A stretch of DNA of 64,000 bases from Pontibacter arcticus. Lineage in GTDB: Bacteria; Bacteroidota; Bacteroidia; Cytophagales; Hymenobacteraceae. The stretch lies in assembly GCF_003284895.1 (NCBI RefSeq), contig NZ_QMDV01000003.1, forward strand, positions 676,603 to 740,602, in the 5' to 3' direction. Shown here one piece after another: positions 7,814 through 16,540 of the stretch. Positions within the stretch are counted from its first letter, which is position 1. Each line of letters begins with the position of its first letter. The notes beneath the pieces were generated by a model. That model saw only the letters and a list, made by a program, of their open reading frames with translations, was not told the origin of the DNA and made no database searches. Made by a program: the position numbers and the translations under genes.

Positions 7814-9733
7814 CTAAATTTTCGTAGTGAAAACTGCTTCGTTGCCGGCAACGTCTTTCACTTTCAGAATTACTTCGCCGGACAAAGGTATACTTTTATC
7901 GAGTTTTTCAGAATAGATCAGTGCCTGTTTATGTTCATACTTCATGAGCAACCACTGGCCGTTTACCCAGGCATTAAACGAACTGATACCCGACAAATCA
8001 TCGCCGATCTTAAACCGGATCTGGTTCGGGCTTTTGCCGAGTAGCTTAATGGTGGGTGCTTTTACATCTTCCATCACTTTAAACTTGCCCATGTTGCGGG
8101 TAGTAAAGGTAATGGAGTTGCCATTCCAGGTGCCGCCTTCATAACCGCGCCCTCTGCCTGTGCCTAAAAAGTATACGGCCGCTTTGGTTTTATCTTTGTA
8201 AGTAACAGGAGGAGTTATGGTAACCTTAATAGCCTTGTGCAGCGGCGTAAAATAATCGCCCAAAGTATAAACATCCGCTTCCTGCTTTGCTTCAAAGTAT
8301 AACGTATCGTACAGCGACTCTTTGCCGAACTGGATGGTTGCAAAATCGGTTTTTACTTCGGTTTCCTGAGCTGGAGGTACCATTTGCTTAAACGAGAAAG
8401 CCTGCGAAACACCACAGGAACGGATAGAATCTGGCAGGCCGCCACGCAGATCATATAAACTTACCGAAGCCGCATTTCTGATATAACTTGGCACCAACAC
8501 CATCGCTTTGCCTTTGATAAAAAGCTCTACGTTTTGCGGGGTGCTGCTGGTATCGGATGCACTAATCTTAAGTACGTTCCCTAAAATTTCGGTTGTGAGC
8601 TTAGGTTGTTTTACAGCTTTGGCCTGCATGGCAGTGAAGACCGGTTTCTGCCCTTTAATAATAAACTGAAGGGTAGAACTATTGTCATAAGAGTCTTTGG
8701 CAACCAGTTTTACTTCGTAGATCGAGTCGGGCTTTACTGCGAACCGGCCCTGCTGGTAATTGGCACGATAAAGCGGCAGGTCGTTTCCGTAATCCACAAA
8801 CGCTTTCTGGAACGTGCGGCCGTAGCGCTTAAACATGTTGTAGTTGATGTGCTGCGAAACCTGTCTCGAAATCTCAAACGGTACCTGCTCGATGTGATGC
8901 TGGTAAATGGCCTTGCCGTTCACGAAAAGCGTTACTTCCTGCGTTCCGTTTTTATTTGCCGCACCGTCCAGCCTGTCGTTTGTCTGTAGCTCCAGCCCAA
9001 GCAGGCCATGCGCTTTAACCGTATCTGCCAGCGTATAGGTACTGCCAACTTTCTTAGCCGCAAATTCGGCGCGGGCAAACTCGTTGCTGATGCGCGCGTG
9101 TATGTTTAAAGGCAGGATGCCCAGCGTATAAATATCCGGCGGTGTGGTGTCCAGAATCTCCGTAAATTTATACTTCAGCGGGTTGTATAAGCGGTCTTTT
9201 TCATCACGGATCTCGAAGTGCAGATGCGGGCCGCCCGAACCACCTGTGTTACCGGACAAGCCAATCACATCGCCGCGCTTGATCGGAAATTTGTCTGGCT
9301 CCGGAAAAATCTCCAGTTCAAACGTTTTCTTCTCGTACTGCTTTTTCAGCATAAACTCTGCCAGCGGCAGGTTAAACGACTGCAGGTGCGCATACGTGGT
9401 TACCAGGCCGTTTAAATGCGTGATGTAAATGATGTTGCCGTACCCGTAGGTAGATTGCTTTACCCTGGAAATATAGCCATCTGCAGCCGCATAAACCGGC
9501 AGGCCTTCGCGCTGGTCGGTTTTAATATCGAGGCCGCCATGGAAGTGGTTGGAGCGGATCTCGCCCATACTTCCGGATAAATAATTACGAACACCGGGCT
9601 TGATCGGGAAGGTAAAGAAACCTGCCTGCGGACTTGGTTGCGCCGCCAGCCCCAGCGATGTTAAAGTACAAAGTATAAAAAGGGTAAGCTGCTTATTTAA
9701 TTTCAAAATCAAGTAATTTTTTGTCTTCCACAT
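7814..9733 (-). CDS. M23-family (LytM-type) metallopeptidase
   Basis: A 639-residue exported protein. After an N-terminal hydrophobic stretch (about 14-32, LNKQLTLFILCTLTSLGLAAQ) comes an M23 domain at about 45-190. Zinc ligands are visible in NHFHGGLDIKTD (the H and D) and GPHLHFEIRD (HLH). The remaining ~430 residues are beta-rich modules without recognised catalytic motifs. Such enzymes cut peptidoglycan cross-links or regulate other hydrolases. The only ATG lies inside the upstream FAH gene, giving a 41-base overlap, so a later non-ATG start is possible. The genes are probably co-transcribed. Confidence 0.88.
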   Translation of the reverse strand: MWKTKNYLILKLNKQLTLFILCTLTSLGLAAQPSPQAGFFTFPIKPGVRNYLSGSMGEIRSNHFHGGLDIKTDQREGLPVYAAADGYISRVKQSTYGYGNIIYITHLNGLVTTYAHLQSFNLPLAEFMLKKQYEKKTFELEIFPEPDKFPIKRGDVIGLSGNTGGSGGPHLHFEIRDEKDRLYNPLKYKFTEILDTTPPDIYTLGILPLNIHARISNEFARAEFAAKKVGSTYTLADTVKAHGLLGLELQTNDRLDGAANKNGTQEVTLFVNGKAIYQHHIEQVPFEISRQVSQHINYNMFKRYGRTFQKAFVDYGNDLPLYRANYQQGRFAVKPDSIYEVKLVAKDSYDNSSTLQFIIKGQKPVFTAMQAKAVKQPKLTTEILGNVLKISASDTSSTPQNVELFIKGKAMVLVPSYIRNAASVSLYDLRGGLPDSIRSCGVSQAFSFKQMVPPAQETEVKTDFATIQFGKESLYDTLYFEAKQEADVYTLGDYFTPLHKAIKVTITPPVTYKDKTKAAVYFLGTGRGRGYEGGTWNGNSITFTTRNMGKFKVMEDVKAPTIKLLGKSPNQIRFKIGDDLSGISSFNAWVNGQWLLMKYEHKQALIYSEKLDKSIPLSGEVILKVKDVAGNEAVFTTKI

Positions 9734-10304
9734 AGCCTTCCAATCTGTCGCCTACCTGCACGGCGCTAACACCTTCGGGTGTTCCGGTAAAAATAATATC
9801 ACCTGTCTTCAGAGTAATAAACCTCGAAATGTAGGCAATGATGTCGTCGAACGAGTTCATCATCAGTTTCGAGTTGCCCAGTTGGCGGGTTTCGCCGTTC
9901 ACATCCAGCCTGAAGTTGATATCTTTCAGATCCGGGAACTGGCTGATCGGCATAAACTCTGACACAGGAGCGGAGCCGTTAAAGCCTTTGGCCAGCGTCC
10001 AGGGCAAACCTTTTGCTTTGGCCTTCGCCTGAATGTCGCGGGCTGTAAAATCGATGCCCAGCCCAATGCCGTCGTAATATTTGTGAGCAAACTGCTTTTC
10101 GATGTTCTTGCCTTCGCGGCAGATGCGAAGTATAAGTTCTACTTCGTGGTGGATATCGTTGGAATAATCCGGGTAGTAAAAGGGCTCGTTGTTGCGAAGT
10201 ATGGCCGTATCAGGTTTAAAGAAAATGACAGGCTCGTCCGGAATTTCGTTTTTAAGTTCGGCTATATGGTCGGCGTAGTTCCGACCGATGGCTAGAATTT
10301 TCAT
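9693..10304 (-). CDS. Fumarylacetoacetate hydrolase-family protein
   Basis: A 203-residue protein with the catalytic fold of the FAH family: KILAIGRNYADH at the start, the metal-binding HHEVELILRI (about 52-61, acidic ligands Glu), GLGIDFTARDIQ and TGDIIFTGTPEGVSAV. Members of this short form act as acylpyruvases or oxaloacetate decarboxylases, and the exact substrate cannot be told from sequence. It is transcribed with the overlapping M23 peptidase gene downstream. Confidence 0.88.
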   Translation of the reverse strand: MKILAIGRNYADHIAELKNEIPDEPVIFFKPDTAILRNNEPFYYPDYSNDIHHEVELILRICREGKNIEKQFAHKYYDGIGLGIDFTARDIQAKAKAKGLPWTLAKGFNGSAPVSEFMPISQFPDLKDINFRLDVNGETRQLGNSKLMMNSFDDIIAYISRFITLKTGDIIFTGTPEGVSAVQVGDRLEGYVEDKKLLDFEIK

Positions 10305-10649
10305 GTAAAGTGGGTGTTTGTTTGTCTGGATTTCAAAAATAGGGTTTCTATTTTTCTGTTCAGCGCAAAGTTTCTAAATATTTATACTTGTCGGCACAAC
10401 AAACAGAACTGTACTTAGGGGTTTAACCCCAAGTTACCGGATTTATTGTCAGGTGGCAGCGAATACAACATTTTATTCGGCCGTTCGCGTATACGGGTGC
10501 AATCAAAGTATACTTTGTTTCCGCCTGAAAATGAGTTGTATATACCGGCCATTACCGGTATCAGCAGAAATAAGCAAGGCGTGGAGCATCGGATTCTGAA
10601 AAATGGTTCAAAATTTGAATCTGATTTTTTGTTAATTTTAAATTCAGAA
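10305..10649. other. Divergent intergenic region
   Basis: About 345 bases between the FAH and M48 genes. It has a TAnnTTTG element for the FAH gene (10334-10341, minus strand), an operator-like palindrome ggggtttaacccc (10418-10430) and an AT-rich leader before the M48 gene. The frame upstream of the M48 start stays open but has no coding character. Confidence 0.5.
10334..10341 (-). promoter_or_regulatory. TAnnTTTG element of the FAH/M23 unit
   Basis: On the minus strand TATTTTTG matches TAnnTTTG and lies about 30 bases upstream of the FAH start codon. No convincing -33 TTG was assigned. Confidence 0.45.
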
Positions 10650-11447
10650 ATGATGTATAAGAAAATAGTCACCTTATCCCTGGCAGTAAGCATGCTGGCA
10701 GCATGTACCACTGTTCCGATCACGGGCCGCCGTACCATCAGTTTAGTTTCGGAAGCTGAATTGCAGGCTATGAGCTACCAGGCTTACGACCAGTTCCTGA
10801 AAGAAAATAAGTTATCCAGAAGTGCCCAGGAATCGGCTATGGTAAAACGCGTGGGCCAGCGCATCCAGAGTGCAGTGGAGCGTTATATGGCGCAGAATAA
10901 TATGTCGGATAGGTTGCAGGGCTACCAATGGGAGTTTAACCTGATTGAGGATGAGCAGGTAAACGCCTGGGCGATGTCCGGTGGTAAAACGGTAGTATAC
11001 ACGGGCTTGCTTCCGATCGCTAAAAACGAAACCGGCCTGGCTGTAGTAATGGGCCACGAAATTGCACACGCCATTGCCCAACATGGTAACGAGCGCGCCA
11101 GCCAGCAGATGCTGCAGCAGTTTGGCGGGTCTACACTTTCGGCGTTGGCAGGCACTAACCCGGGCGCTGCCCAAAGTATAGCCATGGCGGCTTATGGCGT
11201 AGGTTCGCAGGTTGGCCTTCTGAAATTTGGTCGTAACCAGGAAACGGAAGCTGACAAATTAGGACTGATCTTTATGGCGATGGCCGGGTACGATCCGCAG
11301 GCGGCCATACCGTTCTGGGAGCGTATGGAAGCAGCCAGCGGCGGACAGGCACCACCTGAATTCTTAAGTACCCACCCTGGCGCTGCTACCCGCCAAAGCG
11401 ACCTGCGCAAGTTTATGCCGGAAGCGCTTACTTACTATAAAAAATAG
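10650..11447 (+). CDS. M48-family metalloprotease lipoprotein
   Basis: A 265-residue zinc protease, related to BepA/Oma1-like M48 peptidases that act in outer-membrane quality control. The signal MMYKKIVTLSLAVSMLAAC ends in a lipobox Cys at about 19. The active site GHEIAHAIAQHG (His136, Glu137, His140) and the third ligand in ETEADKLG are intact. STHPGAATRQSDL near the C-terminus is a typical family motif. The start was set at the tandem ATGs 10650/10653, because the upstream open frame lacks coding character and would bury the signal. A lipoprotein gene follows 20 bases downstream. Confidence 0.9.
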   Translation: MMYKKIVTLSLAVSMLAACTTVPITGRRTISLVSEAELQAMSYQAYDQFLKENKLSRSAQESAMVKRVGQRIQSAVERYMAQNNMSDRLQGYQWEFNLIEDEQVNAWAMSGGKTVVYTGLLPIAKNETGLAVVMGHEIAHAIAQHGNERASQQMLQQFGGSTLSALAGTNPGAAQSIAMAAYGVGSQVGLLKFGRNQETEADKLGLIFMAMAGYDPQAAIPFWERMEAASGGQAPPEFLSTHPGAATRQSDLRKFMPEALTYYKK

Positions 11448-11467
11448 AAAACCATACTCTATAACTC

Positions 11468-12073
11468 ATGAAGTTAAGCGCCCCAGCACAGCGGTTACGT
11501 ACTGCCCGAATCGTATCCCGATCAGTTTATACTTTGCTTTTACTTTTGCTGGTTTCTACGGCCTGTACGCGCCGCGAGGCATTTCAGGAAGAGAGTACGA
11601 CTGATCCGAATGAGGAGAAAGTGGAAGTATACGATGGCAAACTGCTGGGCCAGGTCATTTTTGATAGTATAGATTACATTGTACCGAAGCAGGAACTGAT
11701 GCAACCGTTTATTCGTGAGTTTGGCGATGGAACAGTGGTAGACAGAGTAATGATCCGGAAAGTGCAGGAAACCAAGGAAGACAAACCTGCCTATTACCTG
11801 GTGGGACTCGGCATGCAGAACGGCGCTTTCCGCTCGATGGCGCTGGAGCTGGATGTAGCTGGCGATAACAGTTTATACCTGAGCAGCAAAGGAGCTAAGC
11901 ACATGTGCCAGGCTGCTGCCGGTTGTAACTTCTGTTATTTCACGTTTATCGGAAATAAAATCACGGGTTGCGAGTGCTCTTCCAATGTGCCGGGCAACAA
12001 CTGCGTACACAAAGTAAGCGAGCGCAATACGTTACTGAAAGGCGTGCAGCTTAGTAATTCTTCTAGAAGATAA
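11468..12073 (+). CDS. Cys-rich lipoprotein of unknown function
   Basis: A 201-residue predicted lipoprotein: an Arg-rich start, a hydrophobic segment (about 20-31) and lipobox STAC at about 33. The mature part is acidic and ends in a cluster of seven cysteines (CQAAAGCNFCYFTFIG through NNC at about 143-179). That could bind metal or form disulfides, but no known family was recognised. It follows the M48 protease gene by 20 bases and is followed by a terminator, so the two probably form one transcript. Confidence 0.75.
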   Translation: MKLSAPAQRLRTARIVSRSVYTLLLLLLVSTACTRREAFQEESTTDPNEEKVEVYDGKLLGQVIFDSIDYIVPKQELMQPFIREFGDGTVVDRVMIRKVQETKEDKPAYYLVGLGMQNGAFRSMALELDVAGDNSLYLSSKGAKHMCQAAAGCNFCYFTFIGNKITGCECSSNVPGNNCVHKVSERNTLLKGVQLSNSSRR

Positions 12074-12090
12074 CTAACCAGAATTTTAAA

Positions 12091-12133
12091 AAGTATAAAA
12101 AAGGCTGCCTGAATTTTCGGGCAGCCTTTTTTG
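12091..12133 (+). terminator. Terminator of the M48/lipoprotein operon
   Basis: Inverted repeat aaaaggctgcc / gggcagcctttt (inner gaattttc loop) with a following T-run. An AAGTATA motif lies at its left base. Confidence 0.85.
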
Positions 12134-12184
12134 TGTGCGAGATTTGCTTTTAAGGTGTGAGTTGAGATTACCTTAGTTCTAAAT

Positions 12185-12318
12185 AACCCACCCCTAGCCC
12201 CTCCGAGGAGGGGAACTAATTAATACGAATAATTAATACGAATGTCGCCCTTTGAAGGAGGCGAATGGGAATATTTACTCTCGAAAAAATCCCCTCCTCG
12301 GAGGGGTAGGGGTGGGTT
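12185..12318. repeat. Inverted-repeat (REP/MITE-like) intergenic element
   Basis: A 30-base left arm (12185-12214, aacccacccctagcccctcc...) and a 29-base right arm (12290-12318) are complementary apart from one inserted base. Each arm contains its own palindrome cccctccgaggagggg. The 75-base middle has a tandem 13-mer aattaatacgaat and a small tcgcc/ggcga hairpin. No gene is present. G+C-rich palindromes of this kind are dispersed in Bacteroidota spacers. Confidence 0.75.
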
Positions 12319-12353
12319 TCCAGATTGAAAATCCTCCAATTTATACTTTGAAA

Positions 12354-13160
12354 TTATGACATCTGCATGCTCCTGAGGCGGATGCGTGTCAGTACTTTTT
12401 TTGTGTAAAGCGGGAAGTCACCTTTCATCATCCAGTCGTAGTAACTTGGTTCTTTGCGAAGCACTTCTTCTACGGCTACATTTTTATACTTCCCGAAATT
12501 GAAAACCTCTTGGCCGGCATTGTTATACACCAGCCTGCCCGATAAATCTGCTGTTTTCTGGAACGTGAACTTGTGCAGCGCCGCCATGTCGTTCTGCACC
12601 GGGTATTCTATCGCGCCTTCGCCGGCTTCATACGGCGTATCCTGGTAGCGGTCAAGTTGCGCCATCAGAATTTCGTAGGTCGCAATGGTATCAGCTTCGG
12701 CGCTGTGCGCGTTTTCCAGGTTTTTGTTGCAATAGTATTTATAAGCGGCTGATAACGTGCGTTTCTCCATCTGGTGGAAAATACGGCAGGCATCAATAAT
12801 GTTACGGTTCTCGATGTCGAAATCAATATCGGCGCGCAAAAACTCCTCGGCCAGCAACGGAATATCGAAGCGCAGCAGGTTGTAGCCCGCCAGGTCGCAT
12901 CCTTTCAGAAACTGGTCAAACTCGCGCGCTACCTGCTTAAACGTAGGGCAGTCCTGTACATCGGCATCGTAAATATTATGAATCATACTCGACTCAAGCG
13001 GAATAGGCACCGTTGGGTTTATTTTTTTCGTTTTCAGGATCTCTTCTCCGTCCGGCTTTATTTTCAGTACACTGATCTCCACGATACGGTCTTTGCAGAT
13101 ATCGGTGCCGGTGGTTTCGAGGTCGAAGAAAACGATGGGGCGCTTGAGGTGCAGTTTCAT
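12354..13160 (-). CDS. 3'-5' exonuclease, DnaQ-like (DEDDh)
   Basis: A 268-residue protein with an epsilon-type exonuclease domain at about 1-170: FFDLETTGTD carries the first Asp/Glu pair, GYNLLRFDIPLL the second Asp, and NAHSAEADTIATYEIL the His/Asp pair. The C-terminal ~90 residues (about 175-268) carry a small extra module ending YDWMMKGDFPLYTKKVL, also seen in Bacteroidota exonucleases of this type. It could proofread during replication or repair DNA. It begins 10 bases after mpl, so the two genes are probably co-transcribed. Confidence 0.88.
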   Translation of the reverse strand: MKLHLKRPIVFFDLETTGTDICKDRIVEISVLKIKPDGEEILKTKKINPTVPIPLESSMIHNIYDADVQDCPTFKQVAREFDQFLKGCDLAGYNLLRFDIPLLAEEFLRADIDFDIENRNIIDACRIFHQMEKRTLSAAYKYYCNKNLENAHSAEADTIATYEILMAQLDRYQDTPYEAGEGAIEYPVQNDMAALHKFTFQKTADLSGRLVYNNAGQEVFNFGKYKNVAVEEVLRKEPSYYDWMMKGDFPLYTKKVLTRIRLRSMQMS

Positions 13161-13170
13161 AAAGTATAAA

Positions 13171-14550
13171 TTAAAGAACCGCGTTAGTTAGCGCCTCCAG
13201 GTTTAGGTTGTTATAGTTTCCCGAGCTCATCAGCAGCAGGTTGGTCTGGCTCCAGTTGCGGCCAGTTAAATGTTGTTGCAATGCTTCAGAATCCGTGAAA
13301 ACTTTGAGGCGCGGGTTCTGGAAAGCAGCTTTCAATTCTTCTTCGGTCAGCATTTCCATGCGCTTGTGCTCGATGGTTTTTGGGTTGAAGTATAAAATAG
13401 GCTCATCTGCCAGGTCGAGGGCTCCGGCATACTGCGGCAGAAATGCTTTGTTCAGGCTACTGAAGGTATGAAGTTCCAGGGCGGCTACCAGCTGTCGGTC
13501 CGGATATTGTTTTTTAACGGCTTCGGTGGTAGCTTTTACTTTGGAAGGCGCATGTGCGAAATCCTTGTAAACAACAGTTCCGGCGTTTTCACCCAGTTTT
13601 TCCAGGCGCTTGGCTGCTCCTTTAAACGATTTCAAGGCTTCGTAAAAATCAGACGCCTTCACGCCAATTTTCTTGCACACTTCCTTGGCCGCGTTAATGT
13701 TGCGCAGGTTGTGTTCCCCGAAAAGCTGTATCGCTACGTCGTCTTCTTTTTTGGTATGCAATATGGTTTTGCCGTTCCGGATGCTGTGTTCGTGCACGCC
13801 GTAGCCCACGTAGTTGATATCAGCCGGGTTGCGGGGAACGCTTACCAGTTGCACCTGCTCATCATCCTGGTTATAGATCAGGGTTCCGGCTTTCGGCGTC
13901 ATCTCGGCAAAAATGCGGAACTGCTCGCGGTATACTTCCGGGTTCGGAAACACATTGATATGGTCCCAGCTGATGCCACTGATCACAGCAATGTGGTGAT
14001 GGTACAAATGGAATTTCGGGATGCGCTTGATCGGGTCGGAGAGGTACTCGTCGCCTTCAATAATGATAACCGGGGCATCTTCCGTCAGTTTTACCATACG
14101 ATCAAAACCTTCGAGCTGCGCGCCAACGGCATAATCAAATTTGCGGTTCAAATGCTTCAGCACGTGCATAATGATAGAAGTGATGGACGTTTTGCCGTGG
14201 CTGCCACCAATTACAACGCGCTGCTTATCCTTGCTTTGCTCGTAAATAAACTCCGGGAAAGAGTAGATCGGGATATTTAACTCTTGGGCGCGCAGCAATT
14301 CCGGGTTGTCCGGGCGGGCGTGCATCCCAAGTATAACAGCATCTATACTTGCGTTTATTTTCTCCGGAAACCAGCCTTCCTGCGCTGGCAATAATCCGGC
14401 AGCGGCCAGCCTGCTTTTGGCAGGTTCAAATATTTCGTCATCCGATCCGGTAACGTGTAATCCTTTGTCGTGTAGTGCCAGTGCCAGGTTATGCATAATG
14501 CTTCCCCCGGTGGCAATCAGGTGAATGCGTTGTAGTTCCTTCTTCTCCAT
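13171..14550 (-). CDS. mpl: UDP-N-acetylmuramate:L-Ala-gamma-D-Glu-meso-DAP ligase type Mur ligase
   Basis: A 459-residue Mur-ligase-family enzyme. An N-terminal nucleotide-binding fold (HLIATGGSIMHNLALAL) precedes the central ATPase domain with P-loop GGSHGKTS (about 115-122) and IIIEGDEYLSDP, then the C-terminal substrate domain with FAHAPSKVKAT. GIGG/ATGGSIM plus DEYLSD are more typical of Mpl, which recycles murein tripeptide onto UDP-MurNAc, than of MurC. It is cytoplasmic, and is followed closely by the exonuclease gene. Confidence 0.88.
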   Translation of the reverse strand: MEKKELQRIHLIATGGSIMHNLALALHDKGLHVTGSDDEIFEPAKSRLAAAGLLPAQEGWFPEKINASIDAVILGMHARPDNPELLRAQELNIPIYSFPEFIYEQSKDKQRVVIGGSHGKTSITSIIMHVLKHLNRKFDYAVGAQLEGFDRMVKLTEDAPVIIIEGDEYLSDPIKRIPKFHLYHHHIAVISGISWDHINVFPNPEVYREQFRIFAEMTPKAGTLIYNQDDEQVQLVSVPRNPADINYVGYGVHEHSIRNGKTILHTKKEDDVAIQLFGEHNLRNINAAKEVCKKIGVKASDFYEALKSFKGAAKRLEKLGENAGTVVYKDFAHAPSKVKATTEAVKKQYPDRQLVAALELHTFSSLNKAFLPQYAGALDLADEPILYFNPKTIEHKRMEMLTEEELKAAFQNPRLKVFTDSEALQQHLTGRNWSQTNLLLMSSGNYNNLNLEALTNAVL

Positions 14551-14788
14551 AAAGCCAGACTAGTGTTTAGAGCATGGTTAAAATTTATACTTTGCGCTGC
14601 AAATTGATCATAAAAGAATCTGTTTTTACGTTTTTCTCGCTCCATAGCGCTGCTATGAAGCTCTAAAAACATTTTGACAGAACCCTTTCTGTTCAATTTT
14701 CGCATGCAAAAACAAAATTTAAACATGCTCTTAGCAAGCAGGCAAAGTTAGAAGGAGTTCGCAGAATAAAAATAGGGTTACCCTTATA

Positions 14789-14819
14789 TGTGGATAGTTT
14801 GTGGATATCTTGTGGATTA
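14789..14819 (+). promoter_or_regulatory. Three DnaA-box-like 9-mers at 11-base spacing
   Basis: TGTGGATAG (14789-14797), TGTGGATAT (14800-14808) and TGTGGATTA (14811-14819) each differ by one base from the DnaA box TGTGGATAA and recur exactly 11 bases apart on the same strand. They lie 53-83 bases before the dnaB start, so DnaA control of dnaB is a reasonable inference. An origin role is possible but unsupported. Confidence 0.55.
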
Positions 14820-14858
14820 TTAACAAGCTTATAAAGGTAGTTTAGAGTTAGATGCTCT

Positions 14859-14866
14859 TAAATTTG
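14859..14866 (+). promoter_or_regulatory. TAnnTTTG element directly before dnaB
   Basis: TAAATTTG matches the -7 consensus but ends only five bases before the dnaB ATG. If used, the dnaB mRNA would have almost no leader. A second in-frame ATG at 14881 could then be the real start. Confidence 0.4.
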
Positions 14867-14871
14867 TACCT

Positions 14872-16449
14872 ATGGAGGAGATGAAAACGAACGTGCGGCC
14901 GGTAGGCAATCCAGGCCAGTGGGCAAAAAAAGCCCCTGTAGTATCAGGTATGGGTAAAATGCCCCCACAGGCACTCGATCTGGAGGAAGCTGTACTGGGC
15001 GCGCTCATGCTCGAAAAAGATGCCCTGACCACAGTAATTGATATTCTGCGCCCGCAGAGCTTTTACAAAACGGCACACCAGGCAATTTTCAGGGCCATCC
15101 TTTCGCTGTTCGATAAATCGGAGCCGATTGATATTTTAACGGTAACGCACGAGCTGCGCGAGCAGGGCGAACTCGAACTGGCAGGCGGCGCTTACAACAT
15201 CACGCAACTTACCACACGCGTAAACTCGGCGGCCAACATCGAGTACCACGCCCGTATCATCACCGAAAACTCCATTAAACGAGACCTGATCTCTATTTCT
15301 TCGGAAGTATTATCGAGCGCTTTTGAAGATACCACCGACGTTTTCGATCTTTTAGATAAAACAGAAGCCAAGCTTTACGAAGTATCCGAATCGAACATCC
15401 GCAAGAACTTTGCAGATATGCGCTCGTTGATGCACGAAGCCATTAAAGAACTCGAAGAAAAACGCAAGCAGGCCGACGGCTTAACCGGCGTACCAAGCGG
15501 ACTTGCCGCCCTTGACCGTGTTACTTCCGGCTGGCAAAAATCCGACCTGGTTATACTTGCTGCCCGCCCTGCGATGGGTAAAACGGCCTTCGTACTTTCG
15601 TGCATGCGCAACGCGGCAGTTGATTTTAAGAAAGGCGTTGCTATTTTCTCGCTCGAGATGTCTTCGTTGCAGCTCGTAAACCGACTTATTTCTTCGGAGG
15701 CTGAGCTTGATTCTGAAAAGATAAAAAAAGGAAGCCTTGAAGATTACGAGTGGGCCCAGCTTAACCACAAAATTGCCAAACTAACCGAAGCGCCTATTTT
15801 TATTGATGATACGCCTGGTTTATCTATTCGTGAGTTGCGTACCAAGTGCCGCCGCTTAAAAGCGCAGTACGATATCCAGATGATCATTATTGATTACCTG
15901 CAGCTGATGAGTGGAAACTCGGAAGGAAAGGGGGGCGGTAACCGCGAACAGGAAATTGCGTCTATCTCCAGGGCCATGAAAATGCTGGCCAAAGAGCTGA
16001 ACGTACCCGTAATTGCGCTTTCGCAGCTAAGCCGTGCCGTGGAAACCCGTGGCGGCGACAAACGCCCACAGCTCTCCGACCTTCGTGAATCCGGTTCCAT
16101 TGAGCAGGATGCGGACATGGTGCTCTTCCTGTATCGCCCGGAATATTACGGCATCACAGAAGATGAGATGGGCAACCCGACTGCCGGCGTAGGCGAAGTA
16201 ATTATAGCCAAGCACCGTAACGGTTCCCTCGAAAACGTACAGCTCAAGTTTATTGGTAAGTATACCAAGTTTACGAATCTGGATAACGATTTCAGTGGCG
16301 ATGCCATGGGTGGTTTCAATGCCTTGCCAAACAGTACCTTTGATGCTGAAACGCCAGGTGCTATCCGTTTAGGTAGCCGTATGAACGATGGTGCCAACGG
16401 CGGCGGAGGTTTCCCGACTTCTAATTTCGATGAAGAACCGCCGTTTTAA
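14872..16449 (+). CDS. dnaB: Replicative DNA helicase DnaB
   Basis: A 525-residue hexameric helicase that unwinds the replication fork. The N-terminal primase-interacting domain spans about 30-170 (PPQALDLEEAVLGALMLEKD). The RecA-like motor domain follows, with Walker A ARPAMGKTA (about 231-239), Walker B MIIIDYLQLM, the DnaB motif SQLSRAVETRG and the arginine-finger region DADMVLFLYRPEYY. The glycine-rich tail is common in the phylum. The length is normal, with no intein. It is a single gene divergent from mpl. Confidence 0.97.
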   Translation: MEEMKTNVRPVGNPGQWAKKAPVVSGMGKMPPQALDLEEAVLGALMLEKDALTTVIDILRPQSFYKTAHQAIFRAILSLFDKSEPIDILTVTHELREQGELELAGGAYNITQLTTRVNSAANIEYHARIITENSIKRDLISISSEVLSSAFEDTTDVFDLLDKTEAKLYEVSESNIRKNFADMRSLMHEAIKELEEKRKQADGLTGVPSGLAALDRVTSGWQKSDLVILAARPAMGKTAFVLSCMRNAAVDFKKGVAIFSLEMSSLQLVNRLISSEAELDSEKIKKGSLEDYEWAQLNHKIAKLTEAPIFIDDTPGLSIRELRTKCRRLKAQYDIQMIIIDYLQLMSGNSEGKGGGNREQEIASISRAMKMLAKELNVPVIALSQLSRAVETRGGDKRPQLSDLRESGSIEQDADMVLFLYRPEYYGITEDEMGNPTAGVGEVIIAKHRNGSLENVQLKFIGKYTKFTNLDNDFSGDAMGGFNALPNSTFDAETPGAIRLGSRMNDGANGGGGFPTSNFDEEPPF

Positions 16450-16540
16450 AGTTTAGAGTTTGCTAGCTTAGCTGTTTGGTCTTTTATCAAGTATGATTTT
16501 GGCTTTGCTAGCGTAGTGAGTGCTTATTTAGTTTGGGAAG

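Larger units (their letters stand above)
14551..14871. other. Intergenic region between mpl and dnaB
   Basis: A 321-base divergent spacer. Its left part is AT-rich without recognised features. Its right part holds the DnaA-box-like array (14789-14819) and a TAnnTTTG element just before dnaB. Confidence 0.6.

Noticed and set aside
13468..14280. A 270-codon open frame on the plus strand opposite mpl
   Set aside because: It is antisense to a clearly recognisable Mur ligase, its translation has no known motif and has the composition of a reverse reading frame.
14517..14726. A 69-codon frame overlapping the mpl start
   Set aside because: It overlaps the mpl N-terminus and its upstream spacer, and has no family match or promoter.
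14789..14819. DnaA-box-like array as a chromosomal origin
   Set aside because: All boxes are imperfect, no AT-rich unwinding region with further boxes or dnaA gene is adjacent, so only a regulatory site is claimed.
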